A stretch of DNA of 64,000 nucleotides from the NCBI GenBank assembly GCA_009746045.1, contig RPFO01000619.1, forward strand, positions 1 to 64,000, in the 5' to 3' direction. Source of the stretch: Mesostigma viride. Taxonomy: Eukaryota > Streptophyta > Mesostigmatophyceae > Mesostigmatales > Mesostigmataceae. The notes beneath the pieces are model-generated. The model saw only the letters and a program-made list of their open reading frames with translations. It was not told the DNA's origin and did no database searches. Of this stretch, positions 28,312 through 37,464 are shown piece by piece (within the stretch, counting starts at the first letter, position 1; every line of letters starts with the position of its first letter). Both the position numbers and the translations under genes were made by a program.

Positions 28312-28594
28312 ATGGACGACCGCAGCCGCTCGCCGTCGCCGTCCGCCCTCCCCCGCTGCGTGGTGTTCGCGATCGAGCTGCAGGAGCGGTACCGCCGCGC
28401 GGACGCCCGCTGGGACGAGATGATGGCCAGACGCGACGAACGGTTTCCCATTCCGACCCAGTTGGGCTGTCGGACGCCCGGGCGCGGACTCCGTCCCCCC
28501 CCGGTCGATCGCGTGGGCGGACAGCTGCGGGGATGACGAGAGACGACGCACGCTCTTGCGCGACCTGTGGGACCTGGACGCGCCCGACGATTGA
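28312..28594 (+). CDS. Small protein, frameshifted at a C8 run
   Basis: MDDRSRSPSPSALPRCVVF opens at 28312. In this frame it stops at 28536. After the C8 run (28495-28502) the other frame reads DDERRRTLLRDLWDLDAPDD to a TGA at 28592-28594, a more plausible C-terminus. Function unknown. Confidence 0.45.
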
Positions 28595-28670
28595 CGCGCG
28601 GACGGATCGGAGGCGCGCTTAAAAGGCCGGATTTGTTTTATGCGGGAGTGGTATATACCCGCACGCTGCC

Positions 28671-29141
28671 ATGGAGGAACTCACCGGACTCGCCCGCCGA
28701 TTGCGATCAGCCCCCGCCGTCCCCGTCATGCCCGTCTCTCGCGCCATGCCCGCCCCCGCGCCGTCACCGACCCCTCGAGTGCCCGTGGTGGCGCGACTGG
28801 ACCCGGCCGCGGATTACGACGCGGGTTCCGTGCACGACAGCCCGTCGCCCGAGCAGTCCTTCGGCGGCTCGTCCGCGTACTCGGAGCCCCCGCCGGCGCA
28901 CGCCGTCAAGAGCGCCGCGGTCGTGCGCGCGGACGTGCCGGCGCGCCCCAAGGGCGCCCCGTTCGTCCTGCCCGCCATCGCGGGCGTGGCGTCGGCGATC
29001 GGCGTGATCCACCTGGGCCCCCGCGCGTTCCCGAAGCTGTTCAAGGACGAGAAAGGCGCCGTAAACAAGAACAAGGCCAACCTGGGCGGTGTGGCGTTCG
29101 GCGTGGTCGTCTTTTTCCTCGCGAGGTACTTCTTGTCTTGA
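28671..29141 (+). CDS. Pro-rich protein with two C-terminal membrane segments
   Basis: 156 residues: an Ala/Pro/Ser-rich disordered half, then VLPAIAGVASAIGVIHLG and LGGVAFGVVVFFLARYFL as two hydrophobic helices separated by a basic loop (KDEKGAVNKNKAN). The topology suggests a virion or host-membrane protein. Spacing to the next gene (63 bp, AT-rich) is typical of the region. Confidence 0.6.
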   Translation: MEELTGLARRLRSAPAVPVMPVSRAMPAPAPSPTPRVPVVARLDPAADYDAGSVHDSPSPEQSFGGSSAYSEPPPAHAVKSAAVVRADVPARPKGAPFVLPAIAGVASAIGVIHLGPRAFPKLFKDEKGAVNKNKANLGGVAFGVVVFFLARYFLS

Positions 29142-29204
29142 TGAAAAAGGTTCGTTCAAATCGATAAAAAACATATCCCGACCCCTATCATACAACCAGC
29201 AGCC

Positions 29205-30035
29205 ATGGTGGCGACGGAGGAGGACCCGGTGGTGAACATCAACGTGTTGGTGGACAGCAAGCGGGAGTACGTGGACCAGCTGGAGGGCGCGCTGGTGCAG
29301 CCCATCTTCGAGTGCGTCCGTAACATCCTGCACGACGCCTTCAACGTCTGCAACGTGAAGCCCGAGTACGACGAGCTGCAGTGTTTCTCCCAGCTGATGT
29401 CCGAGATCCCCTCCTGGAACGGCGACATCATCTCCGAGGAGACGGAGCAGGTGATCAAGCACGTGCCGTACCTCAAGGACCTGCTGAAGGCGTACTTCGT
29501 CTGCACGAGCATGATCCTGGGCTCCATCCGCATCTCCAAGGACAAGAACCAGAAGATGAAGGTGAAGGTCCCGAGCCCCCAGAAGTTCGTGCACCTGGTG
29601 CTGAAGCTCCTCTCCTCCGCGATCGTTGACGAGGTGGGCCACTTCGTCAGCCGGAAGGACCACCACTCCATGCGCCAGTCGGCGGCGGACGACGGGCAGC
29701 CTGAGGGCCACCTGGTCGGGGAGTACAAGCTGAACCGGCGTCACACGCACAAGGGCATCTGCGAGAGCGTCAAGAGCGCCTTGCACCACCTGATGCCCAT
29801 CGACGACATCCTGAAGGAGTACATGGAGGACATCCTGGGGAAGGACACGTTCTCCGCGGACCACGCGCGCCCGACGGACGCGAAGGAGGGCGGCGCGCAC
29901 GAGACCAAGTCGGTGAAGATCTCCGCCAAGCCGGTGACGGCGGCCGCCCCGCCGCCCCCGCCCGCGCCTTCGACGGCGGGAGCGGACGAGGAGGCAGAGG
30001 AGGTCACGGTGGAGGAGGAGGAGGACAACTTCTAG
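29205..30035 (+). CDS. DUF5764-like protein
   Basis: The 276-residue protein begins with a VNINVLVDSKREYVDQLEG strand-helix. It has the block FSQLMSEIPSWNGDIISEET...YLKDLLKAYFV...LGSIRISK...KVKVPSPQKFVHL. This follows the order and key residues (IPxWNxDIIxxET; VPxxxKFIH) of DUF5764, a family found across nucleocytoviruses. The C-terminal 60 residues are Pro/Ala/Glu-rich. The biochemical role of the family is unknown; it sits in a run of core genes. Confidence 0.8.
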   Translation: MVATEEDPVVNINVLVDSKREYVDQLEGALVQPIFECVRNILHDAFNVCNVKPEYDELQCFSQLMSEIPSWNGDIISEETEQVIKHVPYLKDLLKAYFVCTSMILGSIRISKDKNQKMKVKVPSPQKFVHLVLKLLSSAIVDEVGHFVSRKDHHSMRQSAADDGQPEGHLVGEYKLNRRHTHKGICESVKSALHHLMPIDDILKEYMEDILGKDTFSADHARPTDAKEGGAHETKSVKISAKPVTAAAPPPPPAPSTAGADEEAEEVTVEEEEDNF

Positions 30036-30084
30036 ATAGGCCCCGATTGATAAATAAAATGCTTCCGTTTACCATATACGCAAC

Positions 30085-30786
30085 ATGGCGAGCGTCCACA
30101 TCGCCGCGGACGGGCGGAAAGTGTTCTCCGTGCCGTCGTGCAAGTTCAAAGAGTCGAACGCGAAGGTGCAGTCGTTCTCGCTGAAGCCGTCCACGTTCCA
30201 GGCGATCCTGGGCACGATGCGCACGGGCGGGGAGATGGGCGGCACGTTCACGGTGGACACGACCCAGCGGGTGCTAAACAGCGCCAAGGTCACGCGCATC
30301 GGTCAGGCGAACTCTGTGGACATCCCCCACGGGGTCCTGGAGTGGCACACGCACCCCTCAGACTGCGGGATGACCGAGTGCTCCCTGTCCAGCCCGAGCG
30401 ACACGGACGTCATGGTGTTCCTGGAGGACGCGCTGACCGACAACCTGGGCCACATGGTGTTCAGCCTCGCGGGCACGTTCGTGGTTACGTTCACCCCCTC
30501 CCTGGTGCAGAGTCTGCGGGACTCGGGGTCCCGCCGAGAGAGGTGCGAGCAGATCCAGCGGCGTTTCCGCGACCTGCAGCGGGAGTTCTCCCGGCGCTTC
30601 CAGCACGCCTCCACGGAGGAGGAGAAGAACCGCCACGAGTCGTGGCACCGCGAGTCCTGGCTGAAGCTGGCCCGGGAGTCGGGGTTCGTGGTGGACTTCT
30701 TCCCGTTCGGGGTGGCGCCCCGGGTGCGCCTGCTGGTGGCGGACTGTTCGTCTTCTCGGCCTTTCCAATCTCATCTCTCTGTATAG
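30085..30786 (+). CDS. JAMM/MPN-like metalloprotease-fold protein
   Basis: The 233-residue protein contains GGEMGGTFTVD, then WHTHPSDCG at about 30343-30369, then SLSSPSDTD. This gives the E...HxHP...SxxD arrangement of the JAB1/MPN metalloenzyme motif used by deubiquitinases of this class. The C-terminal half is a charged helix. Zinc binding and ubiquitin hydrolysis are inferred from motif order. The stop and the ATG of the packaging ATPase are adjacent (30786/30787), so the two are probably co-regulated. Confidence 0.65.
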   Translation: MASVHIAADGRKVFSVPSCKFKESNAKVQSFSLKPSTFQAILGTMRTGGEMGGTFTVDTTQRVLNSAKVTRIGQANSVDIPHGVLEWHTHPSDCGMTECSLSSPSDTDVMVFLEDALTDNLGHMVFSLAGTFVVTFTPSLVQSLRDSGSRRERCEQIQRRFRDLQREFSRRFQHASTEEEKNRHESWHRESWLKLARESGFVVDFFPFGVAPRVRLLVADCSSSRPFQSHLSV

Positions 30787-31582
30787 ATGGACGTGCGGCT
30801 GAGGAAGTTCGACCCCGCGTGGATCAAGGACGACGGGGTGGTGTGCATCGTGTCCAAGCGGGGGGCGGGCAAGACGACCCTGGCCACCGACATCATGTTC
30901 CATAAGCGGCACATCCCGAGCGGGATCGTGATGTCCGGCACGGAGGGGTCCAACAAGCACTGGCAGGGGTACGTCCCCCCCTGTTCGTGTACAATCGCTT
31001 CAACCGCGGGGCCCTGCGGTCTCTGATCAAGAAGCAGAAGAGGGACTGCAAGGCGGGCGTGGGTGAGCCGTGTTTCGTGCTGCTGGACGATTGCGTGTAC
31101 GACCGCACGGTGATGCGCGACCCGTGCATCCGTGAGATCGCGCTCAACGGGCGTCACATGAAGATCTTCTTCATGTTCATCAGCCAGTACACGATGGACA
31201 TCACGCCCGACATCCGCTGCAACGTGGATTACGTGTTCGCCCTCCGCGAGAACATCATCATGAACCGCGAGCGGCTGTACCGCAACTTCTTCGGCGTGGT
31301 GCCGACGTTCGAGGCGTTCTGCGAGATCCTCGACCAGTGCACGCAGAACTACGAGTGCCTCGTGGTCGACCACACGAGCGAGTCGAACAAGATCGAGGAC
31401 GTCATATTCTGGTACAAGGCGACCCCCAGGGAGCACAAGTTCCGCATCGGTTCCCCGCCTTCTGGAAGTACGGTACGCAGAACTACGACCCCAAGAAGGA
31501 TTCCGGGTCCGACAGCGACAAGGAGGACGCCAACCAGCGGCGACGAAAGAGCAACACCCGCGTGGTCAAGGAGGAGGACTGA
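30787..31582 (+). CDS. A32-type DNA packaging ATPase, frameshifted twice
   Basis: Walker A is IVSKRGAGKTTLA (residues 21-33). Walker B is PCFVLLDDC in the second frame, followed by an NGRHMKIFFMFISQYTMDI sensor block typical of FtsK/HerA-like viral packaging ATPases. The frame breaks at a C7 run (30975-30981) and a C4 run (31453-31456). In both cases one added C continues the conserved sequence. The acidic/basic tail ends RRRKSNTRVVKEED at 31582. The enzyme drives genome packaging into the capsid. Breaks in so conserved a gene argue for sequencing error. Confidence 0.88.
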
Positions 31583-31629
31583 AAAAGGATGAAAATGCTC
31601 GGTCGGGAGTTCGCTTAACTCCCGCAAAA

Positions 31630-31857
31630 ATGGATCTAACTGGAGAGTATCCTGCCATGAACCCGGAACAACTCGAGGGCATCCATTCGCGGCTCGGCGA
31701 GCTCGCCAAGATGATCGCCAAGATGAGCAGACGGGTTGACGGGCGCCTCGAAGAGATCGAGAAGTGTCTGTACGACATCTGCGACGTCATGTTCGAGTCC
31801 GAATCGGAGGACGAGGACGCCCCGGAAACTCCCGGGAAGGATGCAGAGGAGGAATGA
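31630..31857 (+). CDS. Small coiled-coil protein with acidic tail
   Basis: 75 residues: a heptad-patterned helix (LGELAKMIAKMSRRVDGRLEEI) and an acidic end (SESEDEDAPE). It lies 47 bp after the packaging ATPase and is oriented with it. No family is recognised. Confidence 0.55.
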   Translation: MDLTGEYPAMNPEQLEGIHSRLGELAKMIAKMSRRVDGRLEEIEKCLYDICDVMFESESEDEDAPETPGKDAEEE

Positions 31858-32017
31858 ATGAATCACGAATCATGAATTGAATAAACGAATCGCTTTATTA
31901 TAAATTGAAATTGTCATTACATTGCACTGAGTCGAAATGCAAATTACGAGAACCATGGTAGGCGTATACACCCGTCACGCGGAGGGGTGAGCAGGTTTAG
32001 AGGGGCATTCGCGGGCT

Positions 32018-33373
32018 CTACGAGGCGAACCGCTTGCCGCCCATTCCGTTGGTGATCTTCAGGATGTTGAAGGACCGCGCGTAGATCGTGATGACGCCCT
32101 TCGGCAGCGTGGTGTTCATGCCCTTGAGGACGAGCTTGACCGAGTCGAGCCGCGAGAAGTTGATCGACCCGGTCGGCTTCCAGTCCTCAGGCTGGAGGGC
32201 GAAGGGGATCACGTAGATGTGCTTGTCACGCGGCACACGCGTGTGGTGATGCATGGGGAGGAGGTAGGAGAAGTATACCGGGTCGCGGCCCTCGCCGAAC
32301 ATCTGCTGCGAGTTGAGGGTGATGTTGGCCGTCTCGAAGAGGTGGCCGTCCCCGAACTTGCTGTTCACGTTCACGAAGTTCCAGGGCGCCGCGGTGGGGA
32401 TGGGGGAGGTCGCGGCGGAGGTCAGACGGTCGTCGGCCTTGTAGAAGAAGATGAGCTCCTTGACGGGGTGCGAGAAGGACAGGTTGATCATCTCCAGGTC
32501 GGTCCTGTCGACGAAGTGGTCGTACTGCTGCGTCTCGGTGATGAGGTACTCGTGCGGGTTGACGGCGAACTGGCGGCGCTCGAAGTCGTCCAGGAAGATG
32601 TAGCGGCACAGGAGGCGCATCTTGGTTATGTCCACCATGGCGTTCATCATGGCCGCGCGGTACCCGGCCGTCAGAGTATCCCAGGCAACGGCGCCTCCGT
32701 TGAGAGTGGTCGCGGGGTACAGGGGGCCGCCCGCCAGGTGGGTGAAGATCTCGTCCTTGGCGGCGAGCGTCACGCGGATGCGGGCGTCGTGGTACTGGAG
32801 CGCGATCATGGGGAGCGCCATACCGTCCTCGATGCAGAAGGAGAACTGGAGGGGGATGTACAGGTACCCGGTCTTCATGCCCGCCTGGTTGCCCCCGTTC
32901 TTCCGCTGGACACCGCCGTGACGGGTGGGGGCAGTCTCCACGCGGCTGGTGCTGGGATCGCGGGACAGCTGGTCCCACACGTGCATGAACTCCCCGGTCA
33001 TCTCCTCGACCGTGTACCCTCCGATGCGGAACTCGACCTTCTTGATCAGCAGACGCGCCACGTCATCGTACAGCGGGTCGAAGATCTTCCACCAGGCACT
33101 GCCGAGGGTGGGGGCAGTGCCCGCCCACTCGGTGATCGGGGGCAGCTCGACGTACAGGTACACGGTGTTTATGAGGTCGCCGCTCCTCGGCAGCTGGAAC
33201 TCGATGGTGCGGCCGAACCCGGGCACGCCGCTCGACGGCACCACCTCGGTGTCGGAGAATGCGAAGTTGGTGTGGCGGGGGTAGACGCTCTTGAAGAAGG
33301 TGATCTCGGGCGAGACGGTCAGGAGGGCGTCCTGAGGGCCCTTGGCGCGGAGGCACAAAACGGCATGCGACAT
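32018..33373 (-). CDS. Major capsid protein paralog 1 (double jelly roll)
   Basis: Intact, 451 residues. Family landmarks: the N-terminal block FFKSVYPRHTNFAFSDTE, FQLPRSGDLI, KVEFRIGGYTVEEMTGEF, LPMIALQYHD and YIFLDDFERRQFA. The C-terminal jelly roll shows GEGRDPVYFSYLLP, PTGSINFSRLDSVKLVLKG and a NGMGGKRFAS end. These are the standard features of nucleocytovirus MCPs, which form the icosahedral shell as trimers. A run of A residues precedes the start. It is shorter than MCP 4 and close to MCPs 2 and 3. Confidence 0.95.
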   Translation of the reverse strand: MSHAVLCLRAKGPQDALLTVSPEITFFKSVYPRHTNFAFSDTEVVPSSGVPGFGRTIEFQLPRSGDLINTVYLYVELPPITEWAGTAPTLGSAWWKIFDPLYDDVARLLIKKVEFRIGGYTVEEMTGEFMHVWDQLSRDPSTSRVETAPTRHGGVQRKNGGNQAGMKTGYLYIPLQFSFCIEDGMALPMIALQYHDARIRVTLAAKDEIFTHLAGGPLYPATTLNGGAVAWDTLTAGYRAAMMNAMVDITKMRLLCRYIFLDDFERRQFAVNPHEYLITETQQYDHFVDRTDLEMINLSFSHPVKELIFFYKADDRLTSAATSPIPTAAPWNFVNVNSKFGDGHLFETANITLNSQQMFGEGRDPVYFSYLLPMHHHTRVPRDKHIYVIPFALQPEDWKPTGSINFSRLDSVKLVLKGMNTTLPKGVITIYARSFNILKITNGMGGKRFAS

Positions 33374-33460
33374 GGTGCGTGCTTTCTACACTTACATCGG
33401 ATTTTTTTTTTGGTCCCCACGGGGTCGAAACAGAAAAAATGTGGTGTATTATTACCAAGG

Positions 33461-34130
33461 ATGTATCACGCCACCAGAGCCCGCGTCGTTCTACCCATTG
33501 AGAAAAGCGCGTACGAAATGATGACCCCGGAAGAAAAGGCAAGGTACCAACAGACGATGCGGGCACGGATGATGGCCGCCAAGTCCAAGCGGCTCCCGAG
33601 CCCCAAGCGGCCCCGAAGCCCAAAGCGGCCCCGAAGCCCAAAGCGGCCCCGAAGCCCAAAGCGGCCCCGAAGAAGCGGGCGCGGGCGACGAGGCTGCCGA
33701 CCGGGCTACAGAGGGCGGTGTTGCTGGGTCTCGCCGAGAGGGCGGGCTATTACCCCGGGCGCGAGTTCGCCATGCCGGACCTGCGCGCTTTCGTGAGGAG
33801 TAGGGGCTCAAGCGCATGCCGGGCCATTGCCCCAGGACCATCAGCTTCCTGCGACGACGACAGAACGCGAAGAGACAGTGCCTTAAGACCAATCCTACGA
33901 TGGGGTTTTTAGCGCACGACAAGTTGATGGACTACGCGAACCGTTCGGGGTACGCCGTCGGCCCGCTGGATTCGTTCAAAGATGTGACGGCTCACATCCG
34001 GAACACGCTCAAAAGAAGAAAGGTTCCGCCGAAGTGTCCTACCGACAAAAAGGCGCTTCTGGAGCGTCGGAAGCTGAGGCAGTGCCTGTGGCACTTCAAA
34101 CCTCTGGCACCACCCCGAGCCCGGAAGTAG
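33461..34130 (+). CDS. Basic DNA-binding-type protein with H1-like AAPKPK repeats, frameshifted
   Basis: The start MYHATRARVVLPIEKSAYE reads into an 18-bp tandem repeat (about 33590-33670). In the best frame the repeat codes AAPKPK units and then KKRARATRLP, like histone H1 or protamine tails. Further breaks (about 33588 and the G4 run at 33803-33806) separate a GLAERAGYYPGREFAMPDLR segment and the basic C-terminal part (ISFLRRRQNAKRQCLK; LKRRKVPPK). A role in condensing viral DNA is inferred. It is divergent from MCP 1 across an 87-bp gap. Confidence 0.55.
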
Positions 34131-34133
34131 TGT

Positions 34134-35606
34134 TTAGCGGACCAACTTGTTGACCCTCCTGTGTTTCGTACCGGCATGGCGAGAAGCCCGTGCACGTCTC
34201 ACGAGGCGCTGACCCCCCGGGTGCATCACGAGATATTCGTACACCTCCTGTGGTCCGCGGCCGACGGGATCGTCTCTCACTTCCATAACCCCATCCGTCA
34301 CCGTTTGGGACGGGGGGGCCGTCCGCGGTCGGTTCCTTTGCCTAAGAATCCGGAGGCGGTCCTGCAAAGGCGCGGCAGGTGGTACTAGGACCGGTTTCGC
34401 TCTTCCCTTGAGAATCCGGAGCCGTTCCGGCCGTTCCTGAACCGCCGCACCGGGCCCTGGTACAGGGACTGGTTCTATCCTTCTCTCGAGCCGTTCCTGC
34501 ACCGATTTTTCTCGCCGCGGGTCCTGCGAGGGTGTCCGTGGTCCATCCTCCGCTTTCATGCCCTCTATTTCATGGTATTCCGGAAGCTGTTTAAGGATGT
34601 CCTCTTCCTCACCTTCCAAATCCTCGATCTCGCCATGAACCGTAGGTCGATGACCGAAAAGCGCGTTGAAGGCCGAAGGACTCCACGGGTCATCTTGCGT
34701 CCGACCTTGATGCAACTCGGCGAGCGCGTCACGAACATCTCCTCGCGCGTCGTCCGTCCGCGCGGAGGATGCAGACCGGTCGCCGCGTCCATCGCGTGAC
34801 GAGCTGCCACGAGACGCTCCCGGCCCTAGACCCGGCCTCGCGCGTTTTTCCGCCCTCTGTGCGGCGTTATCTTGACGTCTTTTCTCTGCCTCCTGCAGCT
34901 CAACTAGTCTCCTCTCCTCCCTATCCCGTTGCTGCTCCTCGTGTATCCTTCTTATTCTCTCATTCTCCTCCAGATCCTTTGCGAGATTTTCTGCCTTCCT
35001 TCTCGCTGCCTCCTCCCGCTGCTGTTGAGCTTGCTGCCTTTTTTCCTCTTTTAGTGCCTCTAGCTTTGCTTTTAAAACGACCTTGCGTTTCTTCCCCTCT
35101 TCCACACTCAACGGCCTCCTTTCTACACTGAGTTGTCGAGAAGTGTCGTTTACAGGTTGTGATCGGGCTCTCGATTCCGCGGCCATTTGATTCCTTCTCA
35201 TTCGGGCCAATTGTACCGGGTTCAATGTGGACGGTTGTTGGGTATGGAACACGTCCGATACCATCGGATCGAGCGGTTGTGGTGGGATCAACGAAGCACG
35301 CGCCATTCTCGTCGCTGTCACGGGAGCTTTCAGACCGGTCATCAAGACCCCGCCGTCAAACTCGTGGTCCGTCTGCCCCCCCGAGACGATCCGTGCCCCC
35401 CTCCCCCGCGGTCGCGCGCCACTGTCCGAAAAGGCGTGTCTACCGATGGGCTGGCGTGCGGAAGACCCTGGCAGGTCCACGTCACTGGCCTCTACGAACC
35501 GGTCCGTCTCCGCATCCAACTCCATCTCGCTGGCCGCGAGCAGCTGCGACATCCCGGGCAGCTCGCTCTCGCCTGTGCCTTTTTTCGCCTTCTTTCCTCG
35601 CCCCAT
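34134..35606 (-). CDS. Long coiled-coil protein
   Basis: Intact, 490 residues. The start is basic (MGRGKKAKKGTGESEL). A charged coiled coil lies at about residues 170-260 (LKAKLEALKEEKRQQAQQQ; RRIHEEQQRDREERRL), and then a Pro/Arg-rich region with repeated RLRIL and PVxVP blocks. The C-terminus is basic (RHAGTKHRRVNKLVR). It ends three bases from the convergent basic-protein gene. It is perhaps a tegument- or scaffold-like component; no family is recognised. Confidence 0.65.
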   Translation of the reverse strand: MGRGKKAKKGTGESELPGMSQLLAASEMELDAETDRFVEASDVDLPGSSARQPIGRHAFSDSGARPRGRGARIVSGGQTDHEFDGGVLMTGLKAPVTATRMARASLIPPQPLDPMVSDVFHTQQPSTLNPVQLARMRRNQMAAESRARSQPVNDTSRQLSVERRPLSVEEGKKRKVVLKAKLEALKEEKRQQAQQQREEAARRKAENLAKDLEENERIRRIHEEQQRDREERRLVELQEAEKRRQDNAAQRAEKRARPGLGPGASRGSSSRDGRGDRSASSARTDDARGDVRDALAELHQGRTQDDPWSPSAFNALFGHRPTVHGEIEDLEGEEEDILKQLPEYHEIEGMKAEDGPRTPSQDPRREKSVQERLERRIEPVPVPGPGAAVQERPERLRILKGRAKPVLVPPAAPLQDRLRILRQRNRPRTAPPSQTVTDGVMEVRDDPVGRGPQEVYEYLVMHPGGQRLVRRARASRHAGTKHRRVNKLVR

Positions 35607-35660
35607 TCTCGCCCCCCTGTACGGCGCCTCACCGAGCCCTTGCCATAATATAGCGTCACG

Positions 35661-36312
35661 TCACCCGAATTCCCGGATCGGGGGTAGCCTCTCCCGGCAT
35701 GTCGGTACCTCTCCGTGTCGGTACCAGACTGGGTCGATTGAAAAGGTGAACTATACGATCTCTCCTCACGTCTGCTGGTACCGCGAGGAATTACCGGATC
35801 GATTTGCGCGGAGTTCGATGAAAGCGCGTATGCCCTCGTGCCGGTATCGCTGCCAACGGTTGACGACCTAGCGACTATCGGATCCGTTTGCGCGGACTTG
35901 GAGGAACCAGCGTACGCCCCCCCCCCGTGCTGGTCCCTACGGATGCTGTGGATCGGGGCCGGGCACTCTTGGCCCGAGCCGACACTCCCAGAACCTTAAC
36001 CCCGCCCCTCGATCCCACCTTGACTCCTCGCGCCTTCTTTCTCGCACCGATGACCGGCTCTTTCGGGATCGACGGCTCAGGTTTACGGCCTGCGGGGGGC
36101 GCGGTGCCTCCTAACGTCCTGAAATACCTCACGAGACTGAAACCCGTTTCGGGAGGAGCGATATCCACTCCGGAGGTCGTGGACGAGTACCTACGCGACG
36201 GGGGAGGGTCGGGTTTGGGTCTGGGAGGCTTGATAGGATAGCACATGATGATTTGATCGTCCTCGTCTACGATGCACGTCTTCGCAGGCTTTTTACGGGA
36301 TCCGGGTGACAT
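35661..36312 (-). CDS. Ser/Thr/Pro-rich protein, frameshifted at a C10 run
   Basis: The product starts MSPGSRKKPAKTCIVDEDD. In the first frame it ends at 35875, but a C10 run (35917-35926) lies before that. The next frame continues sensibly (AYAGSSKSAQTDPIVARSST; ALSSNSAQIDPVIPRG), including two related SxSAQxDPVI segments. The end is uncertain: a second C5 run near 35690 would bring a TGA at 35661-35663 into frame. A low-complexity, perhaps virion-associated protein. Confidence 0.45.
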
Positions 36313-36349
36313 TATTCGTATATATAGCATCGCGATTTAGTTTGCGCAC

Positions 36350-37360
36350 TCACGGGAATGCGTCCAGATACAGCATCCCGTACACCTCCCTCAGACAGTC
36401 TCTGTACATCTTGATGAACGTGTCGCTGTTGACCAGCTTGTTGCGCCACCACTCCTCGGCGATAACGTTGCTCACGATATCGTCGTCCTCCTTCAGGGGC
36501 AGAGAGTTGAGCAGCCAGAATAGGCCGTCCCACGCGGCCGGCGTCAGTATGTTGCGCGCGACCTTGCACGTGACCAGCGAGCGCTCGGGCTCGTAGGGCA
36601 GCACGCTGAACCACAGCACCATGGCCGCCTTCTCGTGGCCGGAGATCATGAACCTCAGGCTCGAGGTGTATGGCAGGAAGAACTCGTTCTCGACCGAGAT
36701 GCGGAGATCCTCCGGCTCCTCCCCCTTGCCATCCCGGGGCATGAGCTGCAAGAGAGCGCGGCCCATGAACTCGTTGACGACCGGGTAGCTGTAGACGCTC
36801 TTTCCGCGGGTTCGCGAATCCGCCCCGGTTTCCGTGACCGCGTCCGTGCTCTTCGCGTCCACGATCTTCACCTTGTGCACGTGCTCGAGATGGGCGTAGT
36901 CCAGCAGGTTCTCCATGACGATCTGTGGGTGCGCGGAGATGAAGGTGGAGTACGCAAAGGTCCTGTACGCCGGGTCGGAGAACTCGGGCATCGTGGGCGG
37001 CTCCGAGTCGCCGTCCCCCAGTCCCGCGTTCACCCAGACCAGACGGTGGTCCTCCTTCACCTGCAGGTAGTTGTCGGCGTTGTTCCGCGGCCCCCAGCGC
37101 ATGCCGTGATACGCGCACCGGACGCAGTCCGATTCCACGCGTCCGTTGTGTGAGAGCCGCGCGCCTCGGTGGGGACACGCGTTCCTGACCGCGAGCGTCC
37201 GGTCGTCGTCCTTGCTCCTGTAGAGCAGCACCTCCTCGTTGTATATCTTGACTAGCTTCGCGGTCCGCGGCTTTTTCCCCACGCACACCCACTTGTCGGG
37301 CTCCTGCGCCGCCCGCACGCCGCACGGCGGGGGCTTGGAGATTCGTAACGAGAGGGCCAT
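36350..37360 (-). CDS. Rieske non-heme iron oxygenase
   Basis: Intact, 336 residues. The Rieske [2Fe-2S] ligands are CPHRGA (Cys62, His64) and CAYHGMRW (Cys82, His85). The mononuclear iron site is NLLDYAHLEHVH (Asn151, Asp154, His157, His162), the NxxDxxHxxxxH pattern of ring-hydroxylating and demethylating oxygenases. Spacing resembles the plant/algal group that includes pheophorbide a oxygenase and related chloroplast enzymes, but the substrate cannot be read from sequence. No C-terminal membrane segments are seen. It is a likely host-derived metabolic gene between capsid genes. Confidence 0.9.
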   Translation of the reverse strand: MALSLRISKPPPCGVRAAQEPDKWVCVGKKPRTAKLVKIYNEEVLLYRSKDDDRTLAVRNACPHRGARLSHNGRVESDCVRCAYHGMRWGPRNNADNYLQVKEDHRLVWVNAGLGDGDSEPPTMPEFSDPAYRTFAYSTFISAHPQIVMENLLDYAHLEHVHKVKIVDAKSTDAVTETGADSRTRGKSVYSYPVVNEFMGRALLQLMPRDGKGEEPEDLRISVENEFFLPYTSSLRFMISGHEKAAMVLWFSVLPYEPERSLVTCKVARNILTPAAWDGLFWLLNSLPLKEDDDIVSNVIAEEWWRNKLVNSDTFIKMYRDCLREVYGMLYLDAFP

Positions 37361-37464
37361 GTCGTCGTTTGGAGTACAATGCAGAATTTATTTTGCGTCC
37401 GTTAAGCAGACAGTCACAACACGTCTTCGTATTATTGAGGTGTAATATGCATGATCACACTTGC

